DNA of 64,000 nt, taken from assembly GCA_020532545.1 (NCBI GenBank), contig JAJBAW010000009.1:1-64000 (forward strand), written 5' to 3'. The notes beneath the pieces are model-generated. The model saw nothing but the letters and a program-made list of their open reading frames with translations. It was not told where the DNA came from and ran no database searches. This document shows positions 44,601 through 53,493 of this stretch, piece by piece. How positions within the stretch are numbered: the first letter of the stretch is position 1; each line of letters begins with the position of its first letter. The position numbers and the translations under genes were made by a program. Source of the DNA: Candidatus Cloacimonadota bacterium (lineage in GTDB: Bacteria; Cloacimonadota; Cloacimonadia; Cloacimonadales; Cloacimonadaceae).

Positions 44601-44934
44601 CTGTGAGCTCAGAGATAGCAAAATCAGCCTCTGTGCGCGCCATGATCACCAGGGATTGGAGAACCCGGATTTTATCAAAAAGCGAGAGATGCCGATCCAG
44701 AAATCTCAGAACTTCCTCGATATCAAATTCGCTTTCCATGATCTGCTTTACATAGGATTCCCAAGAGACATCGACTTGCGCAAAAAGATTGGTGAGCAAT
44801 GAGTACAGAATGTCCGTCTCACTAGCAGTGATATCATCACCTTTGAGATTGTAAACATAAAGTCTGGTGACCATATCAATGGTCTTTTTTAGGCGCTCCT
44901 GATTCTCACGCATCAGCGTGGGCGTTCTTAACAC
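41671..44934 (-). CDS. ABCG-type ABC transporter with TerB-like and FHA-like N-terminal domains
   Basis: This is a 1087-residue fused half-transporter. Residues ~1-145 are helical and look TerB-like ('FDKIRVLQSLVIMARTEAD', as in 'd.ak..al..la.aDg.v...E'). Residues ~150-400 carry two beta-rich, FHA-like stretches ('SLNGREL...' and 'YVNRKVV...NSDILTIEKRNYRI'). The ATPase domain has GQSGCGKST (~441), LSGGERKR (~550) and CDEPTSG (~575). The GERKR signature and 'TIHQPNSSIYRKFDRV' mark the ABCG/White family. The C-terminal ABC2-type membrane domain (~750-1087) has six helices. The GTG start at 44934 follows GGAG at 7 nt. The substrate is unknown. The lipoprotein 10 bp downstream may be a partner. 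Confidence 0.85.
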   Translation of the reverse strand: MLRTPTLMRENQERLKKTIDMVTRLYVYNLKGDDITASETDILYSLLTNLFAQVDVSWESYVKQIMESEFDIEEVLRFLDRHLSLFDKIRVLQSLVIMARTEADFAISELTEIMQFSKQLNISTEVFLPLVDHLEHNRSGLVTIPCRHHLSHLKHSVFSDYVVFGSGAGTDIAFRSERLSSYECAIFAIDKYLFLSIPSSSGALINSQAPERNSIILLSDDAMLSLGGRNYSHSCLENLYALRDESDVIAFRKSSYDFIVYKEHNSFNIVVTSGVVSLNGRELAHNRRHEVFFDDTMQIRGYAPFHLVMVIENRSSIGVDDYIPKRLYIYLEKGYFSISREDSENSIALIELRGQSYHVLPPKKGYSIYVNRKVVNEATPIVLNSDILTIEKRNYRINNFYDLIETPFEMQKLSVVDIKHFFRDGKLALDSVSFEVEKGQLVAILGQSGCGKSTLTNVLATEITPTYGQILIDGKPIHSNLNYFLEYLAYVPQQDMLYPNLSVYENLYYRLRLRMPKLQKSVIEQKVNNILFHVKLNHHHDTIVGETSVKNLSGGERKRLNIALELLFEPTIIICDEPTSGLSFNDAEQIIGILSKLCEQGKIVIITIHQPNSSIYRKFDRVMMMDMGGRVAFYGTPNESFAYFDEELQLLSNNKTEIETKRHLKTSDYFYDVITYPEYDAQGQPVYEQLQKQVQAKRMFPPEYWRDKFKRKMLFEMIQSDALETSVTIPSSKRRRKPMGLKSYVLSLLTFISRSFKMKFRGRTNQIITFIEAPLLALIIAFILRHTTSASYSYHDNNNVFIYVFVSLIAFIFLGMSNSIEEILGERRIVLRERLMNLKMSSYLLSKIITLCFFGLVQATLYQAIASLILGVKGLGFSSILYFFLASMVGNSIGLLCSAFIKENRVIINLLPLILIPQIIFGGAVIEFERMNRNLTLWQRHPIPEVVQAIPSRWLFEGLTTAYAKNTKFHRALRRIEKKELTYLHDYRNAAISQKEFQKRRAEVYYAKTAIAEKWDPNEIVNSYLNSAVSMMDGKVMNTGRNEFMSSYKIWGKRHCRTWNFNALVILLFAFVLNLITWIKLKVYFKE

Positions 44935-45119
44935 GCAATTTCTCCGAAGAGGCCAGTGACCTTAGAAACAAAATACATCGATAAAACTCTCTCAAATAAG
45001 ATATTAAAGCTTGCAGACTAAACTGGAGAATGGGGGCAGGATGTCAAGTAAAAAGCTTCTGGCTATACTTTATTACGTGATACTCCCAAAAGCCCTTCCG
45101 GTTCGACTTGATTTCAATG

Positions 45120-45167
45120 CGCTTTCGACTCGAGATGACTCGAAACCCTGAGTCATCTCGAGTTGAA
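45120..45167. repeat. Dispersed CTCGAG palindromic repeat, copy B
   Basis: ACTCGAGATGACTC (45128-45141) and GAGTCATCTCGAGT (45150-45163) form a perfect 14-bp stem with an 8-nt loop, preceded by CGCTTTCG (45120-45127). The right arm is shared with copy A at 16334-16351. Confidence 0.65.
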
Positions 45168-45230
45168 CTCTAATCAAAGACAAGTTCATGGCTAAAGCGA
45201 GAGCCGAGGCAGCTTCGAAGTAATTAGGAT

Positions 45231-45259
45231 AAAAAAACCCGAGGAAATCCCCGGGTTTT
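45231..45259 (-). terminator. Rho-independent terminator of the VIT/VWA gene
   Basis: On the minus strand AACCCGGGG and CCTCGGGTT form the stem around ATTT, followed by TTTTTTT. It lies 20 bp beyond the stop codon at 45279. Confidence 0.9.
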
Positions 45260-45278
45260 CTATATCTGTTATATTGTG

Positions 45279-47351
45279 TTATTTACTCATTACCATTTTG
45301 CCACTTAGCTGGGTGTCACCAAAATCGATCACGTAAAAATACACAGCGCTGGGCTGAAGCATGCCTTTCATATCGGTTCCATCCCAAAACACTTCATATT
45401 CACCTTTACCATCCACGTGCAGAGCCAGGGTGCGGATAACTTGTCCACGCAGATTGTATATTTTTACTTTCACCAATCTTTTGGCACTATTCGTTACAGC
45501 AAAGCGAATCACTGTGCTGGGATTGAAAGGATTGGGGAAATTCCCTCTCAGAATGTAGGCCGGAGTGACATCCGGAGTAGCTACGTCGTCTTCAATAGCA
45601 TCAGGTTCGCCTCCGGTGAAACTGGTGAAAATAGACAGTACACCATAGGCCAGGCTGATATCGATGATTTGTTGACGATACCACTGAGCTTCCTGAGTGT
45701 TCGCAGGATGGCTGTAATACATGCCCATGAGGTATTCAATCTTCATCTTAGCCCAGATTTTGGTAAGAAATTGTTTTTCTGTGACCAGGCTGGTGGCTAG
45801 CTCCATATCGTAATCGTAAGCGACTATATTGTTATAGGCCTGACCGGTAAAATTGATATCAGTATTGCCCCCGTACAAGTATCTTCCTGAAACCAGCATC
45901 TGATATCCTTTATAGACATTGGGCAGAGGATTGGGATACACTTCTGAGATTGCGGCCTCAGCGCCAAAGCTGATCTGGGGGTTGATCAACACGGGATTGG
46001 CAATGATATTGTAAAAGGAGGTGATCTCAGTTTCCAGATCGTTATCTCCCAGGAATCGAGCCATTCCGCCATTCTCCAGAGCCAAAAGTGTAAGTAGCTG
46101 TTCGTTGACACTAGAGCCAATACCGAAATTAAATAAATTGAGGTCCACTTCACATTGATGCACGAGATTCGATACGTGCTGGACCAAAGCAGGGGTCCCA
46201 TAGATTCCCTGGTTAGCCTCACCATCCGTAAAGAAGATGATGATACTGGCATTATTGGGATTGGCGGTCATGAATTGAGGAATTGCCAGATCGAAGGCAG
46301 CGCTGATATTTGTCATCCCGGATGCCACCAGCGAATTTATATGGGTGTGCGCTGCAGCACGATTGTCAGGACTGGCCACAGCGTGTGCGTTAAGAAAAGT
46401 GGTGGCATTTGAGGAAAAGGATACGATGTTAAACATATCGTTGGGATTCAGATGGTCCACGATGTAATTTGCCGCATTTTTAGCTTGCAGCATCTTGGTG
46501 CCACTCATGCTGCCAGAACGGTCTAAAATAAAGGTAAAGGTTTTATCTATCACCACATCGTTGTCACTGGCATCCGGCTCGGCAATAAACAGGAAAAAGC
46601 CTTCGGGATGTTCATCCGGAACTTTATCCAGCTTGGTGCTCATGCTGAAAAGCCCAAGTTGCTCCGGATCAAGGGTGTAGCTTACCTTAAAATCAGCTAT
46701 ATTGATCTGGTTTGAAGTAGCAAAAGAAACCTGAGCATTATGCCCGTCATTGCTGATCTCGCCTACTAATCCTTCCAAACTTATGCCCATGATGGTGCGT
46801 TGCGAACTAAGCGCGAAATCCAAAGAGATCTGCGATATCGGGATAGTTTGTAGAATCTGGTAATTGTTTTTATATTCGAAGGATACAGTACCTTGATCGT
46901 ATGGTAAAAGCATCACATAAGTGAGCTCCACCCGGATCATTTCTCCTGCTGCCACGGGATTTGTGAAATTGTAAAACAGGGGATTGTCTCCCATGTATCC
47001 CAGCAGGTTGTAGGGCCATCCTTGAGATGGATTGGGCGGCAAAGAATCCTGCGCCACAGGAGCAAAATTGGCGATATACCACTGTTCATCGTATCGCCAC
47101 CGGAGCTGAGTAGCACTGGCTCCTTCTGGCAGAGGGAATACATATCTCGGGGCGTTTGCCTGGTAGGTATTTACAAATTCTTGAGAAGAGGTGACTATGG
47201 CTACTTGATCTTCCACCTCCACAGATACCTCACTACTGGTAAGTTTGTAGTATTGGTTATTGTACACACCGGTTACCAGTACTCCGTTACCAAATATTGG
47301 CAGTGCAAAAAAAAGCATTACTACCAAAGACACTAATAGTGGCGTTTTCAT
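45279..47351 (-). CDS. VIT and von Willebrand A domain protein with C-terminal sorting domain
   Basis: This 690-residue secreted protein has a signal peptide (MKTPLLVSLVVMLFFALPIFG) and a VIT domain (~25-150, with 'YVFPLPEGASATQLRWRY'). The VWA domain (~270-450) has a complete MIDAS: DRSGS (~276-280), the Thr in 'GMTNIS' and the Asp in 'FTDGE'. Residues ~600-690 are the FlgD-like sorting domain (NFPNPFNPST, ending GKMVMSK). The VIT-VWA pair is that of inter-alpha-trypsin inhibitor heavy-chain homologues, thought to mediate metal-dependent adhesion. A surface adhesin role is inferred. AAGGAGG precedes the ATG, and a strong terminator follows. Confidence 0.9.
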   Translation of the reverse strand: MKTPLLVSLVVMLFFALPIFGNGVLVTGVYNNQYYKLTSSEVSVEVEDQVAIVTSSQEFVNTYQANAPRYVFPLPEGASATQLRWRYDEQWYIANFAPVAQDSLPPNPSQGWPYNLLGYMGDNPLFYNFTNPVAAGEMIRVELTYVMLLPYDQGTVSFEYKNNYQILQTIPISQISLDFALSSQRTIMGISLEGLVGEISNDGHNAQVSFATSNQINIADFKVSYTLDPEQLGLFSMSTKLDKVPDEHPEGFFLFIAEPDASDNDVVIDKTFTFILDRSGSMSGTKMLQAKNAANYIVDHLNPNDMFNIVSFSSNATTFLNAHAVASPDNRAAAHTHINSLVASGMTNISAAFDLAIPQFMTANPNNASIIIFFTDGEANQGIYGTPALVQHVSNLVHQCEVDLNLFNFGIGSSVNEQLLTLLALENGGMARFLGDNDLETEITSFYNIIANPVLINPQISFGAEAAISEVYPNPLPNVYKGYQMLVSGRYLYGGNTDINFTGQAYNNIVAYDYDMELATSLVTEKQFLTKIWAKMKIEYLMGMYYSHPANTQEAQWYRQQIIDISLAYGVLSIFTSFTGGEPDAIEDDVATPDVTPAYILRGNFPNPFNPSTVIRFAVTNSAKRLVKVKIYNLRGQVIRTLALHVDGKGEYEVFWDGTDMKGMLQPSAVYFYVIDFGDTQLSGKMVMSK

Positions 47352-47446
47352 AATCGCCTCCTTATATATATATTGCGTGTTTAAGTAAGATGCAATATTT
47401 GAGCCATACTGACAGATAGTCCCAGGCTGAGCCAGGAACTTATCCT

Positions 47447-47803
47447 CTAAAAGGTCAATACCTTATCGCTATCCACCACCCAATCGGCAAGTTCTGCCAT
47501 GGTGGATTTTGCTGCACCTTCAAAATAGGGCTGGTTTTTGTGAATACCGCAACGGGCCATGCAAGTCCCGCATACTTTTACAAAAACTCCTTTGCTGATG
47601 AGGTCTTTGAGCATTTGCGAGAGGTCCTGATCGTAACCTTCTGGCGGTTTGCACAGGTCGCGGGCCATGTCCACAGCATCGTTCATCAGGAATATCCTGA
47701 GTTCGTGGCCGTTTGCTCTGAGGGTTTCGGCCAAGCGCAGGCCATTCCAGGTGACATCGGTATTGTCATAGGGTTCGCGGTTGAAGATGATCAGCACTTT
47801 CAT
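47447..47803 (-). CDS. DsrE-like protein
   Basis: This 118-residue protein has the DsrE/YchN fold pattern: N-terminal 'KVLIIFNREPYDNTD' with the loop after strand 1, then 'NGHELRIFLMNDAV'. A later 'VCGTCMARCG' (~78-87) has three cysteines where the family carries its sulfur-relay cysteine. Related proteins handle sulfur or serve as small redox partners. The start is 3 bp after the stop of the small membrane-protein gene, making a three-gene operon with the L,D-transpeptidase. The link between sulfur relay and cell-wall crosslinking is unexplained. Confidence 0.83.
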   Translation of the reverse strand: MKVLIIFNREPYDNTDVTWNGLRLAETLRANGHELRIFLMNDAVDMARDLCKPPEGYDQDLSQMLKDLISKGVFVKVCGTCMARCGIHKNQPYFEGAAKSTMAELADWVVDSDKVLTF

Positions 47804-47806
47804 GTT

Positions 47807-48040
47807 TTACTCCTTTAATGATCCTTTATTTCTCAATTTTCCATTCTCCATTCTCAATTTATTAGCTTTGGTCTCGCGATCCGTACGGTGCCAGATCAGG
47901 TGCAGCTCAAAGCCCACAAAAGCCAGGAATAAGCCGAACAGCCCCCTCCATCCTAAAGCAGGGTAGAGCAGATATAAGGCTGCTGCCATGATGATCCATT
48001 CAACTATAGCATGTATGTTTTGATTCATTTTCATCTTCAT
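47807..48040 (-). CDS. Small membrane protein of unknown function
   Basis: This 77-residue protein has two membrane helices (~11-25 and ~29-48) and then 'IWHRTDRET'. The first ATG (48040) has AGGAG 6 nt ahead. The last ~20 residues (KLRMENGKLRNKG) are encoded by near-repeats of 'AATTGAGAATGGAGAATGG' type. The original gene may therefore have ended earlier and read into a simple repeat. It lies between the L,D-transpeptidase (9 bp upstream) and DsrE-like (3 bp downstream) genes. I do not recognise the family. Confidence 0.65.
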   Translation of the reverse strand: MKMKMNQNIHAIVEWIIMAAALYLLYPALGWRGLFGLFLAFVGFELHLIWHRTDRETKANKLRMENGKLRNKGSLKE

Positions 48041-48049
48041 CTTCGTCTC

Positions 48050-48766
48050 CTATTTAATAATGTCCACAGGGATATTCCCTTTGTCCTCGATGGCTGCTTT
48101 AAGCTTCAGCAATTCAGCATTATGCAGGCGGATACAGCCTTCGGATTCATCGGTGCCGATAGAGGAGGGTTTGTGGGTGCCGTGGATACCGATTCCCCGC
48201 CAGGTATTTCCGGAAAAAGAACCTTTGGCACCGGTGTAAAGAGCAATAAAGAAAGGACCATAGGCATCTCTTACCGGCCCTTTGCCATCCCCAAAATCGT
48301 GTTCCCAAGCGCTGGAATCCTTGATGTCATTAACCTCAAAGTGTCCTTCGGGAGTGGCGTTATCGCCTACTTTGGTTTTATCGCTGGGGTTTTTGCCCAA
48401 GGCCACACTGTAACTGGTCTGCAGCTCACCATTCCGGTAATGATGCAAGAGGTGACGAGTCTTTTCGATGAGCAGGTAATCTCCCTTGGTGATCATGCGG
48501 GCGTCCTTGGTGCGGGTGGGGTCCGGGGCTTTACGCACGCTGTCTGATATTGCAGGAGCAGCCTCTGTGGGTGATTCCGGGATAATTACTTTCACGCCAT
48601 CCTGCACTGTTGCGTTTGTGAGCTTGGCTTGGGAAGTCTTTCCTTTGTGGATCAAGCTCCAATAGAAGATCAGCAGGGCGATAAGAATCAAGCCCAGGAT
48701 AATGATCAGGCAGGAAGTTCCCGGGTTCTTGCGGTTACGTAAATGTCTTAAGCTTTCGAATTTCAT
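48050..48766 (-). CDS. L,D-transpeptidase (YkuD family)
   Basis: This protein of ~238 residues begins with a TM anchor (~17-36, CLIIILGLILIALLIFY). The frame opens at 48868, but ATG 48766 has AAGGA at a normal distance and gives the compact cytoplasmic start MKFESLRHL. The catalytic YkuD domain spans ~115-237: the histidine in 'GIHGTHKPSSIG' and the nucleophile in 'SEGCIRL' (Cys ~210). It would form 3-3 crosslinks in peptidoglycan or attach proteins to it in the periplasm. It is the first gene of a three-gene operon and divergent from groEL. Confidence 0.92.
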   Translation of the reverse strand: MKFESLRHLRNRKNPGTSCLIIILGLILIALLIFYWSLIHKGKTSQAKLTNATVQDGVKVIIPESPTEAAPAISDSVRKAPDPTRTKDARMITKGDYLLIEKTRHLLHHYRNGELQTSYSVALGKNPSDKTKVGDNATPEGHFEVNDIKDSSAWEHDFGDGKGPVRDAYGPFFIALYTGAKGSFSGNTWRGIGIHGTHKPSSIGTDESEGCIRLHNAELLKLKAAIEDKGNIPVDIIK

Positions 48767-49038
48767 GTCTTTATCCTTTAGTAAAAATCTGAGATACGGT
48801 ATCATTTCAATCTGAATCCATGTTTTCAAGACATAAGGGAATGTCAAATGAAATAAACCATTGCGCACTTTCTACTTGCCAGATCCTGATACTTTGTAAA
48901 GAGTCGCCAAACTGTGCGTATTTGTCCAATTGAGTCTGGATAATCGAAGAGATCGACGGATTTGAGATACAAGTGCACAGTTTTTCATGGAGAATATCCG
49001 CAAAATTGGCAAAACAAAGCAGAAAATTAAATTTGCTC

Positions 49039-50770
<1,732 letters not shown>

Positions 50771-50796
50771 ACAAACAAACATACAATATAAATGCG

Positions 50797-50824
50797 AAGC
50801 CTCCCTGTCATGGGGAGGCTTTTG
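50797..50824 (+). terminator. Rho-independent terminator of groEL
   Basis: AGCCTCCC (50798-50805) pairs with GGGGAGGCT (50812-50820), a short loop between them, then TTTT. It lies 28 bp beyond the stop. Confidence 0.85.
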
Positions 50825-50869
50825 CATATTGACAAAAACTGGCAGCAGAAAACTTATGCATAGATAAAC

Positions 50870-52171
50870 ATGAAATTTAAGGAATTAAGCCCCTCAGTAC
50901 GCCATACAGTGATCCTGCTCATGGCAGCAGCGGTCTTCAATGGCGCGATCCAGTCCCTGGGACAAACGCAGGACATCATAGCCCGCAAGGCTCTGCTTGC
51001 CCAGGATTGGCAACTCATGTTGATGACCATGATTTCACCGATTTCAAACTTTCTGTCGATCTGGTGGGGAAGGCTGTTTGAGCGTTCCCGGCACAAATCC
51101 CGATACTTTCTACTAGCGGGCGTATTTGGGAGACTGGTGCTGCTCTATGCCATCTGGCTGACCACAATGAACGAATACCTGGTAATGATGGGCCTGATGT
51201 TCTCGGCAAATTCACTGCTTATACCCGCACAGAATACGATCTATCAAAAGAATATCAGAGATAAACGTCGGGCCGGTATCTATGGTTACGCGCTCAGTCT
51301 CGGAGTAGGGGTTTCCATAGCCTTGACCTTTGTGGCAGGACGGCTTTTGGATAGCAGTGAAAATAGCTTTCGCTGGATCCTGGCCATCACCGGAGTCGCC
51401 GGCTTTATCAGTTGCTTTTTGCTTTCCAGAATCAAGATTAATCAGCCACTTATCGACGCCGGGCTGCGCAAGCCAAAGATCAAGCTTCGGGATGTCTTTC
51501 TGGATCCCATCATCCGTACCCGCACTCTGCTCAAAGAAAACAAACCATTTGCCTGTTTTGAACGCAGCTTCACTCTCTACGGCATGGGCTTTATCATGAT
51601 GCAGCCCATCATCCCTATCTATATGGTGGATAAGCTGCAACTCAGCTATACCAGCAACTTTCTGGCCAAAGGCATTCTATCGCAGGTAGGGATGCTCCTG
51701 CTTTCTCCAGTCCTGGGCAAGCTGCACGACAAGATGCATCCTCTGAAGTATATCGGTTTCAGCTTTGCCCTGCTGATGGTCTTTCCCTTGCTGTTTGTGC
51801 TTTCCTCCATCTGGGCAGGAGAATCCGCGATCGCTGTGGCAATTGTCTTTTTGGCATACAGCATCTTCGGTGTGGCAATGACAGGAGTGAATATGGCCTG
51901 GAATATGTCCTCCATCTGCTTTGCCGGAGCTCAGGATGCAGCGATGTATCAGAGTGTGCATGTCACGCTCACGGGAGTAAGAGGCCTGTTGGCTCCAGTC
52001 TTGGGCTTTGCTCTGCTTAGACTCATCAGTATCGAATCTGTATTTATCGTGGCTGCGGGGTTTTTGGCGTTGGCCTCCTTCATCAGCTTTAGAGACTATC
52101 ATAGACTAAAATTCAAAAGCGTGAATTTAATGGATGATCTTTCCTGTCAGAGTACAGGCGATGATGACTAA
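50870..52171 (+). CDS. Major facilitator superfamily transporter
   Basis: This 433-residue protein has 12 predicted membrane helices in two halves with a central cytoplasmic loop (~185-220, RIKINQPLIDAGLRKPKIKLRD). 'NIRDKRRAGIYG' after TM4 and 'GKLHDKMHPLKYIG' in the second half resemble the conserved basic MFS loops. The substrate cannot be inferred. No ribosome-binding site is visible. A TTGACA (50829-50834) with ACTTAT 17 bp on would place the transcript start within ~10 nt of the ATG, so a near-leaderless mRNA is possible. Confidence 0.85.
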   Translation: MKFKELSPSVRHTVILLMAAAVFNGAIQSLGQTQDIIARKALLAQDWQLMLMTMISPISNFLSIWWGRLFERSRHKSRYFLLAGVFGRLVLLYAIWLTTMNEYLVMMGLMFSANSLLIPAQNTIYQKNIRDKRRAGIYGYALSLGVGVSIALTFVAGRLLDSSENSFRWILAITGVAGFISCFLLSRIKINQPLIDAGLRKPKIKLRDVFLDPIIRTRTLLKENKPFACFERSFTLYGMGFIMMQPIIPIYMVDKLQLSYTSNFLAKGILSQVGMLLLSPVLGKLHDKMHPLKYIGFSFALLMVFPLLFVLSSIWAGESAIAVAIVFLAYSIFGVAMTGVNMAWNMSSICFAGAQDAAMYQSVHVTLTGVRGLLAPVLGFALLRLISIESVFIVAAGFLALASFISFRDYHRLKFKSVNLMDDLSCQSTGDDD

Positions 52172-52317
52172 TAAGCAGCGCCACTATACAAAGAGAAAGA
52201 ACAAATGCTGGGCCAGATAGCAGGCTACATCAAGAAAGCAAGATATAAAGCGGATTTACTTGACAAAATAGCCTGAGTTTAGGAAACTGATTTCTAACCG
52301 CTAAGGGGGTGGGATTG

Positions 52318-53418
52318 ATGAGAAAAAGACTTTTAATTGCTACAGGTGGGGGCGATTGCCCTGGCCTCAATGCAGTGATCAGAGCAATAGTCAAACGTGC
52401 ATCGCAAGAGCGCGAATGGGAAATACTGGGCTCTATCGATGCTTTCGATGGCGTCTTGTGGGATCCTATGCGTTTGATGGAACTCACCCCTGAAAAAGTG
52501 GCCGGTATTCATGTGAGAGGTGGCACGATCCTGGGCACAACGAACAAGGGCGGACCCTTTGCCTGGCCGGTGAAGGATGCCCAAGGAAATTGGACCACGG
52601 TGGATCGTGGACAGGACTTTATCGATCGTCTACGTTATCAAAATATAGATGCTGTTATCAATATCGGTGGAGATGGCTCGCAACGCATCTCACAAAGACT
52701 TTTTGAGATGGGCTGTCCTGTAATCGGGATTCCCAAAACCATTGATAATGACCTCTCAGACACAGATTTTACCTTCGGTTTTCAGACCGCGGTGGATGCA
52801 GCTACAGATGCTGTGGACAAATTGGTGACTACAGCCGCCAGCCATCATCGGGTTTTGATCCTGGAAGTGATGGGTCGCTACGCAGGCTGGATCGCGCTTC
52901 ACGCTGCTATAGCAGGTGGGGCAGAAGTTTGCCTGATTCCCGAGATTCCTTATAGCATCGAGAAAGTAATGAAAGCCATTGTAGACCGCTTGGATAATAG
53001 AGGCCGTGGCTTTGCTAATATCGTGATCGCTGAAGGAGCTTGCCCCATCGATCAAGGTATGTCATATTCCGAAAACGATACCCCCGGGGCGATGAAAATC
53101 AGACTGGGTGGAGCTGCCTTGAGACTTTCTGCCGAGCTCAGCGAAGCCGGCTGCCCGCTCGAGATTCGCGAAACCATATTGGGACATCTGCAACGCGGAG
53201 GAACTCCCAATGCCTTTGACCGTATTTTGGCCGCCCAATTTGGTGTAAAAGCCTTTGAACTGGCTTTGGAGCAGAAATGGGGATACATGGTGGCCTATCG
53301 TCATCCCAATATCGAAGCAGTCCCCATCAAAGATGCGATCCAGGATTACAATCTGGTGAACCCCCAAGGCAATCTGATAAGAACAGCGCGAGGACTGGGG
53401 ATATCATTAGGAGATTAG
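52318..53418 (+). CDS. pfkA: 6-phosphofructokinase (G/K active-site type)
   Basis: This 366-residue phosphofructokinase converts fructose 6-phosphate to the 1,6-bisphosphate. The ATG at 52318 follows GGGGGT by 7 nt. The frame also opens at GTG 52309. N-terminal GGGDCPGLN (10-18), GGDGS (117-121), PKTIDND (139-145) and MGRYAGWIA are present. The two diagnostic positions are Gly120 and Lys140. ATP enzymes have Gly/Gly and PPi enzymes Asp/Lys. Gly/Lys marks the intermediate 'group III / clade X' class, whose phosphoryl donor varies. So ATP or pyrophosphate use is unresolved. Confidence 0.93.
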   Translation: MRKRLLIATGGGDCPGLNAVIRAIVKRASQEREWEILGSIDAFDGVLWDPMRLMELTPEKVAGIHVRGGTILGTTNKGGPFAWPVKDAQGNWTTVDRGQDFIDRLRYQNIDAVINIGGDGSQRISQRLFEMGCPVIGIPKTIDNDLSDTDFTFGFQTAVDAATDAVDKLVTTAASHHRVLILEVMGRYAGWIALHAAIAGGAEVCLIPEIPYSIEKVMKAIVDRLDNRGRGFANIVIAEGACPIDQGMSYSENDTPGAMKIRLGGAALRLSAELSEAGCPLEIRETILGHLQRGGTPNAFDRILAAQFGVKAFELALEQKWGYMVAYRHPNIEAVPIKDAIQDYNLVNPQGNLIRTARGLGISLGD

Positions 53419-53493
53419 TTTTTGAGCTGTGCTTTACAAGCATAGAAGCTATAATATTTATTAAATATACAAAAAAATACATGGAGGCTTAAC

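Larger units (their letters stand above)
44935..45278. other. Intergenic region, 344 bp
   Basis: No gene is seen. It contains copy B of the CTCGAG palindromic repeat (45120-45167) and the terminator of the VIT/VWA gene (45231-45259). A minus-strand TTGACA near 45040 could serve the ABC transporter gene, but no good -10 follows. Confidence 0.6.
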
